Positions 9,897 to 18,463 of a stretch of DNA of 64,000 bases are shown piece after piece. The notes under the pieces are model-generated. The model worked only from the letters and a program-made list of their open reading frames with translations. It made no database searches and was not told where the DNA came from. The stretch is from Streptomyces sclerotialus (GTDB lineage: Bacteria; Actinomycetota; Actinomycetes; Streptomycetales; Streptomycetaceae): assembly GCA_000719105.1 (NCBI GenBank), contig JODX01000005.1:186001-250000 (forward strand), read 5' to 3'. A program made the translations under genes and the position numbers. Positions within the stretch are counted from its first letter, which is position 1. Each line of letters starts with the position of its first letter.

Positions 9897-10540
9897 TTCG
9901 CCACCTCGAGATCGGGTACCACCTTGCGCAGCTCGTCCGCGTCGAGCGCGCCCGCGCGCAGCAGTACCGGCACCTTGCCCGTGACGTCGACGATGGACGA
10001 CGGCACGTTGCCGGGGGTCGGCCCGCCGTCCAGGTAGACGGAGACGGAGTCGCCGAGCATGCTCTGCGCGGCGTCGCAGTTCTCGGGCGCGGGGTGGCCC
10101 GTGAGGTTGGCGGACGACACGGCCATGGGGCCGACCTCGGTCAGCAGCTCGATGGCGACCGGGTGCAGCGGCATGCGCACCGCGACCGTGCCGCGGGTGT
10201 CGCCGAGGTCCCACTGCAGGGAGGGCTGGTGCTTGGCGACGAGGGTCAGCGCACCCGGCCAGAAGGCGTCGACGAGCTCCCAGGCCATCTCGGAGAAGTC
10301 CGTGACGAGGCCGTGCAGGGTGTTCGGGGAGCCGATGAGCACGGGCGTGGGCATGTTGCGGCCCCGGCCCTTGGCCTCCAGCAGGTCGGCCACGGCCTCC
10401 GAGGAGAACGCGTCGGCGCCGATGCCGTAGACGGTGTCGGTGGGCAGTACCACCAGCTCGCCGCGGCGGACGGCGGACGCGGCCTCGCGCAGACCGGTCG
10501 TGCGGTCGGTCGCGTCATTGGTGTCGTAGCGCCGTGCCAT
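9893..10540 (-). CDS. L-threonylcarbamoyladenylate synthase (Sua5/YrdC/TsaC family)
   Basis: Makes threonylcarbamoyl-AMP from threonine, bicarbonate and ATP, the first step of t6A37 tRNA modification. The 215 residues fit a single YrdC domain: LPTDTVYGIGADAF near the start, KGRGRNMP, and VAVRMPLHP followed by SSANLTG. GAGGAGG lies about 12 nt before the ATG, inside a tiny upstream frame whose stop touches this start (TAGATG). Its 3' end overlaps the phosphatase-like gene by four bases, so the pair is coupled. Confidence 0.93.
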   Translation of the reverse strand: MARRYDTNDATDRTTGLREAASAVRRGELVVLPTDTVYGIGADAFSSEAVADLLEAKGRGRNMPTPVLIGSPNTLHGLVTDFSEMAWELVDAFWPGALTLVAKHQPSLQWDLGDTRGTVAVRMPLHPVAIELLTEVGPMAVSSANLTGHPAPENCDAAQSMLGDSVSVYLDGGPTPGNVPSSIVDVTGKVPVLLRAGALDADELRKVVPDLEVAN

Positions 10541-10612
10541 CTAGCGAGCCTCCTCGTACGCCGGATACGTGTTGTGGCCGTACCCGTCTCTCTGGTCTGA
10601 AGTCTGGGACAT
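10541..10612 (-). CDS. Possible 23-residue peptide upstream of the t6A gene
   Basis: Between the prmC stop and the YrdC-family start there is an ATG frame of 23 codons (begins MSQTSDQRD, ends PAYEEAR). Its TAG directly abuts the next ATG, and it contains that gene's ribosome site. Only 8 nt separate it from prmC. It has no strong ribosome site of its own. It could be a translated leader that couples the two genes, or chance. Conservation of the peptide in relatives would decide. Confidence 0.3.
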   Translation of the reverse strand: MSQTSDQRDGYGHNTYPAYEEAR

Positions 10613-10620
10613 CCGCGGTC

Positions 10621-11502
10621 TCACGGCATCGCCTTGCGTGCCGTCGCGAACCGCGGCCGGTTGTTGAGGTCGGGGTGGTCGGCCGCGTCGGCCCAGCCCC
10701 GCTCCTCGGTGAAGATCCACGGCACCTGGCCGCCCTGGGTGTCGGCGTGCTCGACGACGACGACCCCGCCGGGCCGCAGCAGCCGGTGCGCGGTGCGCTC
10801 CAGGCCCCGGATCAGGTCGAGACCGTCCTCCCCGGAGAACAGGGCCAGCTCCGGGTCGTGGTCGCGTGCCTCGGGGGCGACGTACTCCCACTCGGTGAGC
10901 GGGATGTACGGCGGGTTGGAGATGACCAGGTCGACCTGGCCGTCGAGGTCCGGGAAGGCCGTCAGGGCGTCGCCCTGGCGCAGGTCCACCCGGGAGCCCG
11001 CCATGTTCTTGCGGGTCCACACCAGCGCGTCCTCCGACAGCTCCACGGCGTGCACGCGCGAGCGCGGCACCTCCTGGGCCAGGGCGAGCGCGATGGCGCC
11101 GGAGCCGGTGCACAGGTCGACGATGAGCGGCTCGACGACGTCCATGGCCCGTACGGCGTCTATGGCCCAGCCGACGACCGACTCGGTCTCCGGCCGGGGC
11201 ACGAACACGCCGGGCCCGACCTGGAGCTCCAGGTAGCGGAAGTACGCCCGTCCGGTGATGTGCTGGAGCGGCTCGCGGGCCTCGCGGCGCGCGACGACCT
11301 CCCAGTACCGGGCGTCGAAGTCCGCGTCCTTGACCATGTGCAGCTGGCCGCGCTTGACGCCGTGCACGAAGGCCGCGAGCTCCTCCGCGTCGGTGCGCGG
11401 TGAGGGTACGCCGGCGTCGGCCAGCCGCTGGGTGGCCTGGGCCACTTCCGCGAGCAGCACGCTGCGGGGGTTTGGGGGACGGTCCCCAAATGATGGCTGC
11501 AC
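10621..11502 (-). CDS. prmC: Release factor glutamine methyltransferase PrmC
   Basis: SAM-dependent enzyme that methylates the GGQ glutamine of peptide release factors. An N-terminal helical domain (about residues 15-90) is followed by a Rossmann methyltransferase fold with VDLCTGSGAIALALA and the substrate-binding NPPYIP motif. The GTG start has a perfect GGAGGA five nt upstream, giving 293 residues; a start at residue 15 (VLLAEVAQA) would match the shorter family N-terminus. It lies 97 nt after prfA, its substrate gene, which is the usual pairing. Confidence 0.94.
   Translation of the reverse strand: MQPSFGDRPPNPRSVLLAEVAQATQRLADAGVPSPRTDAEELAAFVHGVKRGQLHMVKDADFDARYWEVVARREAREPLQHITGRAYFRYLELQVGPGVFVPRPETESVVGWAIDAVRAMDVVEPLIVDLCTGSGAIALALAQEVPRSRVHAVELSEDALVWTRKNMAGSRVDLRQGDALTAFPDLDGQVDLVISNPPYIPLTEWEYVAPEARDHDPELALFSGEDGLDLIRGLERTAHRLLRPGGVVVVEHADTQGGQVPWIFTEERGWADAADHPDLNNRPRFATARKAMP
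11471..11490. other. Hairpin in the first codons of prmC
   Basis: TTTGGGG and CCCCAAA form a 7-bp stem with a 6-nt loop (GACGGT), falling at codons 5-11 of the prmC reading frame used here. A hairpin at this place could limit prmC translation or stabilise the 3' side after prfA. It may also mean that prmC really starts downstream at codon 15 and that this hairpin is intergenic. The structure is seen; the role is inference. Confidence 0.35.
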
Positions 11503-11599
11503 GCTGGTCCTCCGGGGCTGAGCTGGTGTCTCGTCGTACGGCTTTAGAGTCTCGTCGTCGTACGGCTGCCGACGTCCTCGTACGGCGCCGAGGCGCTTC

Positions 11600-12676
11600 C
11601 TACGCGGCGGCGAGCTTGGCGGCCGAGTCCGCGTCGACGCACGCCTGGATGACCGCGTCGAGCTCGCCGTCGAGCACCTGGTCCAGGTTGTACGCCTTGA
11701 AGCCGACGCGGTGGTCCGAGATGCGGTTCTCGGGGAAGTTGTACGTACGGATCTTCTCGGAGCGGTCGACGGTGCGGACCTGGCTGCGCCGGGCGTCCGC
11801 GGCCTCCCTCTCCGCCTCCTCCTGCGCCGCCGCGAGCAGCCTGGAGCGCAGGATACGCAGTGCCTGCTCCTTGTTCTGGAGCTGGCTCTTCTCGTTCTGG
11901 CAGGAGGCGACCACGCCGGTCGGCAGATGGGTGATGCGGACGGCCGAGTCGGTGGTGTTCACGGACTGGCCGCCGGGGCCGGACGAACGGTAGACGTCGA
12001 TCCGCAGGTCGTTCGGGTTGATCTCCACATCGACCTCCTCGGCCTCCGGGGTGACCAGCACACCGGCGGCGGAGGTGTGGATACGGCCCTGCGACTCGGT
12101 GGCGGGCACGCGCTGCACGCGGTGCACCCCGCCCTCGTACTTCAGCCGGGCCCACACGCCCTGGCCGGGCTCGGTGGCGCCCTGGCCGCCCTTGGTCTTC
12201 ACGGCGACCTGGACGTCCTTGTAGCCGCCCAGCTCGGACTCGGTGGCGTCGATGATCTCGGTCTTCCAGCCGACGCGCTCGGCGTACCGCAGGTACATGC
12301 GCAGCAGGTCACCGGCGAAGAGCGCGGACTCGTCGCCACCGGCGCCGGCCTTGATCTCGAGGATGACGTCCTTGTCGTCGCTGGGGTCGCGCGGGACCAG
12401 CAGCAGGCGGAGCTTCTCCGTGAGCTCCTCGCGCTGCTTCTCCAGCTCCTTGACCTCGGCGGCGAAGTCGGGGTCGTCGGCGGCGAACTCCCGGGCCGTC
12501 TCGATGTCGTCGCCGGTCTGCTTCCAGGAGCGGTACGTGGCGACGATCGGGGTCAGCTCGGCGTAGCGCTTGTTCAGCCTGCGCGCGTTGGCCTGGTCCG
12601 CGTGGACCGACGGATCGGCGAGCTTCTTCTCCAGGTCGGCGTGCTCCCCGACCAGTTCCTCGACCGCCTCGAACAT
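11600..12676 (-). CDS. prfA: Peptide chain release factor 1
   Basis: Recognises UAA and UAG stops and triggers peptide release. The 358-residue protein has the codon-reading tripeptide PAT (in [14 protein letters not shown]) and the catalytic GGQ loop ([20 protein letters not shown]). The ATG giving [12 protein letters not shown] was chosen over a 38-codon upstream extension; AGGGAG lies six to nine nt before it. It sits upstream of prmC, whose product modifies the GGQ glutamine. Confidence 0.97.
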   Translation of the reverse strand: MFEAVEELVGEHADLEKKLADPSVHADQANARRLNKRYAELTPIVATYRSWKQTGDDIETAREFAADDPDFAAEVKELEKQREELTEKLRLLLVPRDPSDDKDVILEIKAGAGGDESALFAGDLLRMYLRYAERVGWKTEIIDATESELGGYKDVQVAVKTKGGQGATEPGQGVWARLKYEGGVHRVQRVPATESQGRIHTSAAGVLVTPEAEEVDVEINPNDLRIDVYRSSGPGGQSVNTTDSAVRITHLPTGVVASCQNEKSQLQNKEQALRILRSRLLAAAQEEAEREAADARRSQVRTVDRSEKIRTYNFPENRISDHRVGFKAYNLDQVLDGELDAVIQACVDADSAAKLAAA

Positions 12677-12854
12677 CTCCGGCTCCCTGGCCTGTCCCGC
12701 TCCCGTCACGACGCCGGGGGGAACGAACTTACGACGAATGAAAAGGGGCGCGCCGCGTGTACCGGGTCGCACCGTGGGCGCCGGCCGCACCGCATGCGCC
12801 GGCCCGCGCCCGCGTCAACGGGCTGTACCGCAAAACGCCGGTCCCGGCGCCCGC

Positions 12855-12881
12855 CCCACCGTACGCGCCGCGCGCGGTGGG
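12855..12881. terminator. Hairpin after rpmE, candidate terminator
   Basis: CCCACCG and CGGTGGG form a 7-bp stem around a 13-nt GC-rich loop, about 35 nt after the rpmE stop on the minus strand and before prfA. No T-run follows, which is common for Streptomyces terminators. Much of the 12677-12914 gap is GC-rich and otherwise without features I can name. Confidence 0.4.
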
Positions 12882-12914
12882 AGAAGGGCGCCGAGGACCG
12901 GCGCTGTGGGCTCG

Positions 12915-13136
12915 CTACTTCTTGGCAGCGGCAGCCTTGCCGAAGCGGGCCTCGAAGCGGGCCACACGGCCACCGGTGTCGAGGATCTTCTGCTTGCCCG
13001 TGTAGAACGGGTGGCACTCGGAGCAGACCTCGGCACGGATGGTGCCGCTGGAGATCGTGCTACGGGTGGTGAACGACGCGCCACAGGTGCAGCTGACCTG
13101 CGTCTCGACGTACTCGGGGTGAATGTCGCGCTTCAA
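12915..13136 (-). CDS. rpmE: 50S ribosomal protein bL31, zinc-binding type
   Basis: Large-subunit protein that contacts the central protuberance and 5S region. The 73-residue protein has the four cysteines of the C+ form (Cys16, Cys18, Cys38, Cys41: CTC and CSEC), so it should bind zinc. The start is TTG, preceded by AGGAGA four nt upstream, and the protein begins [10 protein letters not shown]. In actinomycetes the zinc form is usually swapped for a cysteine-free paralogue under Zur control; that paralogue is not in this window. Confidence 0.95.
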   Translation of the reverse strand: MKRDIHPEYVETQVSCTCGASFTTRSTISSGTIRAEVCSECHPFYTGKQKILDTGGRVARFEARFGKAAAAKK

Positions 13137-13290
13137 GGTGTCTCCTAGTATCGGGAGGGCGCCGGGTCGCGGCCGCGGGATGCGGAAGCGTGAACCGGAG
13201 CCGACGTACCAGTCTGCCAGTACTGGCCGCATCCCCCAAAACCGGGGGACCCGGCGATCTATTCCGGGCCCGCGCTCCCCGGGTGCCCCG

Positions 13291-13330
13291 TCGCGGACCG
13301 TCGCGAGCCGTCGCGGACCGTCGCGGACCG
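13291..13330. repeat. Four tandem copies of a 10-mer (TCGCGGACCG)
   Basis: Four head-to-tail decamers, the second with two changes (TCGCGAGCCG), lie just downstream of the LCP gene stop and upstream of rpmE. They do not form a good hairpin. Copy number probably varies by slippage. Confidence 0.75.
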
Positions 13331-13337
13331 GAAACGG

Positions 13338-14477
13338 TCAGCCGGAACCGACCACGCCCTCCGCGTCACCCTGGGCGGTGCCCTCCGTCACCGACTTCGG
13401 CACCGCCCGGTCGGCCCTGAGCGCCTCCCAGAGCCGCCGGGCCCGGTCCTCGTCGACCAGGACGCGGTTGGGGTCGGCCGGGTCGCTCCGGACCGGCATG
13501 GTCACCGTGGTCATCCCGGCGGAGCCGACGTCCTTCAGCCCGCCGGCGAAGGACGCCAGGTTCCGTACCGAGCCCAGGTCGGAGTCGGTGGTGACGGCGC
13601 CGGTGGCGGTGTCGGCGAGGTCGTACAGCTTTTTCGGGCTGGTCAGTACGCCGATGTCCGCAACCCGGTCGGCAAGGGCCTTGACGAACGCCTGCTGGAG
13701 CTGGATGCGGCCGAGGTCGGAACCGTCGCCGACGCCGTGCCTGGTGCGGACGAGGCCGAGGGCCTGGGCACCGTCGAGGGTGTGCTCACCCGCCGCGAGC
13801 TTCAGGTGGCTGTCGGGGTCGTCGATGTCCTCGGTGGTGGTGAGGCGCACCCCGCCCAGCTCGTCGACCAGCTTCTCGAAGCCGCTGAAGTCGACCTCGA
13901 CGTAGTGGTCCATCCGGATCCCGGTCATCGACTCGACGGTCTTGACCGCGCAGGACGCGCCGCCGGTGGTGTAGGCGGAGTTGAACATCGTGCCGGTCGC
14001 GGCCGGGTGTTCCGTCCCGTCGGTGCCGGTGCATCCGGGCCGGTCGACGAGGGTGTCGCGGGGGATCGACACGACGGCCGCCTTCCGGTGTCCCTCGTAC
14101 ATGTGCACGATCATCGCCGTGTCGGAGCGGGCCGTGCCGTCGTCCTTGCCGCCGCCGAGTTTCCGGTTGCCGCCGGAGCGGCTGTCGGAGCCGAGGACGA
14201 GGATGTCCTGCGAGCCGTTGTCGACGTCGACCGGGCGGTCGGTGCCGAGCAGGGAGTTGAGGTCGATGCTCTTGAGGTTGCCGTTGAGCTTGAGGTACAG
14301 GTAGCCGACGCCCGAGCCGCCGAGCACGGCGATGCCCACAGCCGTCCAGACCGCCACCAGGAGCGCCTTGCGCCGCCCGCTGCGGGGCGTACGGCTGAGG
14401 CGCCCGGCGCGGTCGCGCGGGCTCGTGGTGCCGGTCTCCCCCGGGGTGCCGGGGTCCGGCATGCTCTCGGCGGACAT
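13338..14477 (-). CDS. LytR-CpsA-Psr (LCP) family cell-wall glycopolymer ligase
   Basis: LCP proteins move polyprenyl-linked polymers (teichoic acid, arabinogalactan-like) onto peptidoglycan on the outside of the membrane. The protein has a 37-residue cytoplasmic tail, one membrane helix (about residues 38-62), then the LCP domain. This shows LGSDSRSG, the DTAMIVH and VVSIPRDTLVD strands, and the conserved arginine stretch LGLVRTRHGVGDGSDLGRIQLQQ. It is 379 residues long, standard for the family. The gene follows rho after a strong hairpin and so has its own transcript. The polymer handled is not shown by sequence. Confidence 0.9.
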   Translation of the reverse strand: MSAESMPDPGTPGETGTTSPRDRAGRLSRTPRSGRRKALLVAVWTAVGIAVLGGSGVGYLYLKLNGNLKSIDLNSLLGTDRPVDVDNGSQDILVLGSDSRSGGNRKLGGGKDDGTARSDTAMIVHMYEGHRKAAVVSIPRDTLVDRPGCTGTDGTEHPAATGTMFNSAYTTGGASCAVKTVESMTGIRMDHYVEVDFSGFEKLVDELGGVRLTTTEDIDDPDSHLKLAAGEHTLDGAQALGLVRTRHGVGDGSDLGRIQLQQAFVKALADRVADIGVLTSPKKLYDLADTATGAVTTDSDLGSVRNLASFAGGLKDVGSAGMTTVTMPVRSDPADPNRVLVDEDRARRLWEALRADRAVPKSVTEGTAQGDAEGVVGSG

Positions 14478-14584
14478 GTGCTCCTCGGTGTGCCTGTACC
14501 GGGTCGGCTACCCCTCGCCGCCGGAGTCAGGCGCGGTCCCTCCCATGTTCCTCCGTACGCCGGAAGGCGGAACCCTTGAAACCC

Positions 14585-14630
14585 GACATGGCTGTGGCCG
14601 CCTCCAGGTGGAGGCGGCCACAGCCATGTC
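14585..14630. terminator. Perfect 22-bp hairpin terminator after rho
   Basis: A 22-nt arm from GACATGGCTG and its exact complement are separated by two bases, making one of the strongest hairpins in the window. It lies 34 nt after the rho stop on the minus strand. No U-tract follows. It should end the rho transcript before the LCP gene. Confidence 0.85.
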
Positions 14631-14663
14631 GTCAAGAAGCGCGGGGTACTCCCGGTGGAGCGC

Positions 14664-16739
14664 TCAGTCCCCGTTGCCCGGCGTCGGCGTCGTCTTCTGG
14701 ATCTGCATCAGGAACTCGACGTTCGACTTCGTCTGCTTCATCTTGTCGAGGAGCAGCTCGATCGCCTGCTGCTGGTCCAGTGCGTGCAGCACCCGGCGCA
14801 GCTTCCAGACGACGGCGAGCTCCTCGTTGCCGAGCAGGATCTCCTCCTTGCGGGTGCCGGACGCGTCCACGTCCACCGCCGGGAAGATGCGCTTGTCGGC
14901 GAGCTTCCGGTCGAGCTTGAGCTCCATGTTGCCGGTGCCCTTGAACTCCTCGAAGATCACCTCGTCCATGCGGGACCCGGTGTCGACCAGCGCGGTCGCG
15001 AGGATGGTCAGCGAGCCGCCGTCCTCGATGTTGCGGGCCGCACCGAAGAAGCGCTTCGGCGGGTACAGGGCCGTCGAGTCGACACCACCGGACAGGATGC
15101 GGCCGGAGGCCGGGGCGGCGAGGTTGTACGCACGGCCCAGACGCGTGATCGAGTCGAGCAGCACGACCACGTCGTGACCCAGCTCCACCAGGCGCTTGGC
15201 GCGCTCGATGGCCAGCTCGGCGACCGTGGTGTGGTCCTCGGCCGGACGGTCGAAGGTCGAGGAGATGACCTCGCCCTTGACCGACCGCTGCATGTCGGTG
15301 ACCTCTTCCGGACGCTCGTCGACGAGGACGACCATCAGGTGGCACTCGGGGTTGTTGTGCGTGATCGCGTTGGCGACCGCCTGCATGATCATGGTCTTGC
15401 CGGTCTTCGGCGGTGCCACGATCAGACCGCGCTGGCCCTTACCGATGGGCGAGACGAGGTCGATGATGCGGGTGGTCAGCACGCCCGGGTCGGTCTCCAG
15501 ACGGAGCCGGTCCTGCGGGTAAAGGGGCGTCAGCTTGTTGAACTCCGGGCGGCCGCGGCCGTGTTCGGGCGCCATGCCGTTGACGGAGTCCAGACGCACC
15601 AGCGCGTTGAACTTCTCGCGCCGCTCGCCTTCCTTGGGCTGACGGACGGCACCGGTGACGTGGTCACCCTTGCGCAGACCGTTCTTGCGGACCTGGGCGA
15701 GGGAGACGTACACGTCGTTCGGACCGGGGAGGTAGCCCGACGTACGGATGAAGGCGTAGTTGTCGAGGATGTCGAGGATGCCCGCGACCGGGATCAGGAC
15801 GTCGTCCTCGGCGACCTGCGGCTCGGCGATGTCGTCGCGGCCACGGCGGCCACGGCGGTCGCGGTAGCGCCCGCGACGCCCACGGCGGCCACCGCCGTCG
15901 TCGTCGTAACCGTCGTCCTGACGGTCCTGACGGTCCTGACGGCCGCCGCCCTGCTGCTGGTTCTGCTGCTGACCGCTCTGCCGGCCGCCCTGCTGGTCGT
16001 CGCCCTTGTTGCGACGGTCACCGCGGTCACCGCGGTCGCTACGGTCACCGCGCTCACCGCGCTCACGGTCCCGGCCGCGCTCACGGCGGTCACGGCGGCC
16101 CTGACGGCCCTCGCCGGCCTGGTCGCCCTCGCCCTGCGCCTGCTGGTTCCGCTCCGGGGCCTCGGTCTTCGCCTCGCCGCGCGCCTCGTCGGCGACGGTC
16201 TCGGGGCTGCCGGCCTCGGCGGTGGCCCGGCGGCGGCGCCGCTCGGTGGGCGCGTCGTCCGTGCCGGGGGAAGGCTGACCGGGGATGTCGATCTGCTGCT
16301 GGCCCGCGGTGGCGTCCGCGGGCGCCGCGGGGGCGTCCTTGGGCTCGGCGGTGGCCTTGGCGGCCTTCTTCTCGGCCTTGGCGGCGGCGGCCTCGGCCTT
16401 GGCGGCAGCGTCGTCACCCGTACGGGTCCGGGAGGTGGCCCGGCGCTTCGGCTTGGTCTCGGCGGCGTCACCGGCGGTGGCCGCCGCCTTTGCGGGGGCA
16501 CCCCCTCCGGCCTGCGCCTCCTTGATGACCTCGATCAGCTGGCTCTTGCGCATACGCGCGGTACCCCTGATGCCGAGGCCCGATGCGACCTGCTGCAGTT
16601 CGGCCAGCACCATGCCCTCGAGGCCGGTACCGCGGCGACGCCGGGAGCCGGCACCGGTGGCAGGCGCGGAGGCGTCCGTGGCGGGCGCGGCAGCGGTGTC
16701 GTCGACACGTGCGCCCATCAGATCGGTGGTGTCGCTCAC
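14664..16739 (-). CDS. rho: Transcription termination factor Rho with long disordered insertion
   Basis: Hexameric RNA-dependent ATPase that ends transcription. The start is GTG (VSDTTDLMG), with AAGGA six nt upstream, giving 691 residues. The Rho N domain (about 45-95: [18 protein letters not shown]) is followed by an Ala/Lys-rich stretch. Next comes a long Arg/Asp/Gly/Gln-rich insertion (about 110-285), then the RNA-binding cold-shock-like domain and the ATPase core with Walker A APPKTGKT near residue 446. Such insertions are typical of high-GC actinobacteria and bind RNA by themselves. A strong hairpin follows the gene and a leader of about 400 nt precedes it. Confidence 0.97.
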   Translation of the reverse strand: MSDTTDLMGARVDDTAAAPATDASAPATGAGSRRRRGTGLEGMVLAELQQVASGLGIRGTARMRKSQLIEVIKEAQAGGGAPAKAAATAGDAAETKPKRRATSRTRTGDDAAAKAEAAAAKAEKKAAKATAEPKDAPAAPADATAGQQQIDIPGQPSPGTDDAPTERRRRRATAEAGSPETVADEARGEAKTEAPERNQQAQGEGDQAGEGRQGRRDRRERGRDRERGERGDRSDRGDRGDRRNKGDDQQGGRQSGQQQNQQQGGGRQDRQDRQDDGYDDDGGGRRGRRGRYRDRRGRRGRDDIAEPQVAEDDVLIPVAGILDILDNYAFIRTSGYLPGPNDVYVSLAQVRKNGLRKGDHVTGAVRQPKEGERREKFNALVRLDSVNGMAPEHGRGRPEFNKLTPLYPQDRLRLETDPGVLTTRIIDLVSPIGKGQRGLIVAPPKTGKTMIMQAVANAITHNNPECHLMVVLVDERPEEVTDMQRSVKGEVISSTFDRPAEDHTTVAELAIERAKRLVELGHDVVVLLDSITRLGRAYNLAAPASGRILSGGVDSTALYPPKRFFGAARNIEDGGSLTILATALVDTGSRMDEVIFEEFKGTGNMELKLDRKLADKRIFPAVDVDASGTRKEEILLGNEELAVVWKLRRVLHALDQQQAIELLLDKMKQTKSNVEFLMQIQKTTPTPGNGD

Positions 16740-17144
16740 GAAGGGTCCTTCCCTGGAGCGGACGTCGGCCTGTCTGGCTCGGCGACCGGTTGTGCTGTCC
16801 GGCTTCGGCCCTTGCTGTGTGGACCGTGCCGGGGCGGTGGTCCGCCAAAGCGGCGGAGGAGATTTCTGGTGATTCGGCGTTCCCCCGGACCGTGGCACTG
16901 AGTGTCGGTGTCACGCGGCTGGGTCACGCCGGTTCCGGAGCGTTGCTCGGCAGTCCGCTCAGCGCCTGCGTACGGCGTACTGCGTGACGTACGAGACACA
17001 GTGCGGCTTGGGAGGCTCCCGGAAGAATGGTTGTCCCGGACGGGGACACGAAGCACCTCGCCATGGTGGGGTCGGGTGCAGACTTGAGATTAACACTACC
17101 GGATCCAACAAACATTCCCCCTCTCCAAATCCGGCAACCGTGTG
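16740..17144 (-). promoter_or_regulatory. Leader and promoter region of rho
   Basis: About 405 nt lie between thrB and the rho start, with no credible gene. It probably contains the rho promoter and a long untranslated leader; rho genes are often autoregulated through such leaders. The end near thrB is AT-richer (about 17085-17125), includes a TAGTGT hexamer on the minus strand, and has a weak CCGGAT/ATCCGG inverted repeat around it. No -35 box is convincing. Confidence 0.4.
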
Positions 17145-18062
17145 TCAGGTGGCGAGCGGCAGGACGCTCGCTCCCTGTGCGTCGAGTTCCAGCCGGTTGG
17201 CGGCCCAGCCCGGGCCCGCCAGGTCGGCCACCTTGTCGGCGCTGTCGCCGTCGGCGAGCGCCAGGACCGTGGGTCCGGCACCGGAGATCACCGCGGGGAT
17301 CCCGTCGGCCCGCAGCCGCTCCACCAGTGCGGCGCTGTCCGGCATGGCCGGGGCCCGGTACTCCTGGTGCAGCCGGTCCTCGGTGGCGGGCAGCAGCAGC
17401 TCGGGACGGCGGGTGAGCGCCTCGACGAGCAGGGCGGCACGGCCCGCGTTGGCGGCGGCGTCGACGTGCGGGACGGTCCGCGGCAGCAGTCCGCGGGCCT
17501 CTTCGGTCAGTACCGGCTTTCCGGGAACGAAAACCACCGGAACGATGGAACGGGCGGGCTCCATCCTGATGGCCCGCGCGGCACCGCCCTCCATCCAGGA
17601 CAGCGTGAAGCCGCCCAGCAGACAGGCGGCGACGTTGTCGGGGTGCCCCTCTATCTCGGTGGCGAGCTCCAGCAGAGCCGTGTCGTCGAGCCGGGACTCG
17701 CCGCCTATGGTCACCGCGCGCGCGGCGACGATGCCGGCGCAGATGGCGGCGGAGGAGGAGCCGAGGCCACGGCCGTGCGGAATGCGGTTGGCGCACACGA
17801 TCTCGAGGCCGCGGGGCTGCCCGCCGAGCAGGTCGAAGGCGGTGCGCAGGGAGCGGACGAGCAGATGGCGCTCGTCGCGCGGGAGCGTCTCGCTGCCCTC
17901 GCCCGCGATGTCGATGTGCAGGCCGGAGTCGGCCACCCGGACGACGACGTCGTCGTAGAGGCCCAGCGACAGGCCGAGGGCGTCGAAGCCCGGGCCGAGG
18001 TTGGCGCTGGTGGCGGGGACGCGCACCCGGACGGCGGCGGCGCGGAACGCTGGACCGGCCAT
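17145..18062 (-). CDS. thrB: Homoserine kinase
   Basis: GHMP kinase that phosphorylates homoserine with ATP in threonine synthesis. The 305-residue protein has VPATSANLGPGFDALG at the N-terminus, the ATP-binding PHGRGLGSSSAAICAG loop at about residue 95, and a C-terminal glycine-rich AVISGAGPTVLAL. It works between Hom and ThrC, both encoded just upstream. It is not tightly linked to thrC; 401 nt separate them, so it may have its own promoter. Confidence 0.96.
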   Translation of the reverse strand: MAGPAFRAAAVRVRVPATSANLGPGFDALGLSLGLYDDVVVRVADSGLHIDIAGEGSETLPRDERHLLVRSLRTAFDLLGGQPRGLEIVCANRIPHGRGLGSSSAAICAGIVAARAVTIGGESRLDDTALLELATEIEGHPDNVAACLLGGFTLSWMEGGAARAIRMEPARSIVPVVFVPGKPVLTEEARGLLPRTVPHVDAAANAGRAALLVEALTRRPELLLPATEDRLHQEYRAPAMPDSAALVERLRADGIPAVISGAGPTVLALADGDSADKVADLAGPGWAANRLELDAQGASVLPLAT

Positions 18063-18086
18063 CGCTCGATGACTCTCCTTGAGCTG

Positions 18087-18122
18087 CGGAACTGTCTACG
18101 GGACTGTCTGCGGGACTGTCGA
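18087..18122. repeat. Three tandem 12-mers upstream of thrB
   Basis: CGGAACTGTCTA, CGGGACTGTCTG and CGGGACTGTCGA follow each other directly, 25-60 nt before the thrB start. Spacing of about one helical turn makes a phased protein-binding site possible, but simple slippage is as likely. Confidence 0.6.
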
Positions 18123-18438
18123 AGACGTTCGATATGTACGGCGGTAAGTACGGAAGACCCGAGGGCCACTGTCGACGCGACCCGAGAATCGCGATCGACG
18201 GCGCGGCACACCACGGACCGCGGCATATGCGGCGGGCGGGTTCAGTACAGCCTATCGAAGGAAGGTTCTGTGGCGACATAGGGCGCACAGGAGGCGCACG
18301 ATGCGTGTCGTGTGCCCCCTGTGCCCCTGCCGTCGGGTAACCCGCGGGTTGTCCCTATGGATCCCCATGCATTCCTGGGGAGGGAGGTCGACGTCCCTGT
18401 GCGGTCGGGACGTCCGCTCCGGCGCTACGGGCGCCGCG

Positions 18439-18454
18439 CCTCGCTCAGGCGAGG
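18439..18454. terminator. Short hairpin after thrC
   Basis: CCTCGC and GCGAGG pair over a TCAG loop ten nt after the thrC stop on the minus strand. The word CTCAGGCGAGG recurs at 18463-18473, overlapping the stop. It is a weak candidate terminator. Confidence 0.3.
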
Positions 18455-18463
18455 ACGAGTTAC

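Larger units (their letters stand above)
18063..18463. other. 401-nt gap between thrC and thrB
   Basis: No gene is credible here. It holds three tandem 12-mers next to the thrB start and a short hairpin just after the thrC stop. The middle (18130-18430) shows no clear promoter; AT-richer patches such as 18237-18275 could contain one for thrB. Confidence 0.5.

Noticed and set aside
14655..16901. 748-codon plus-strand frame opposite rho
   Set aside because: Antisense shadow of the high-GC rho gene with Leu/Val/Arg repeats and no ribosome site.
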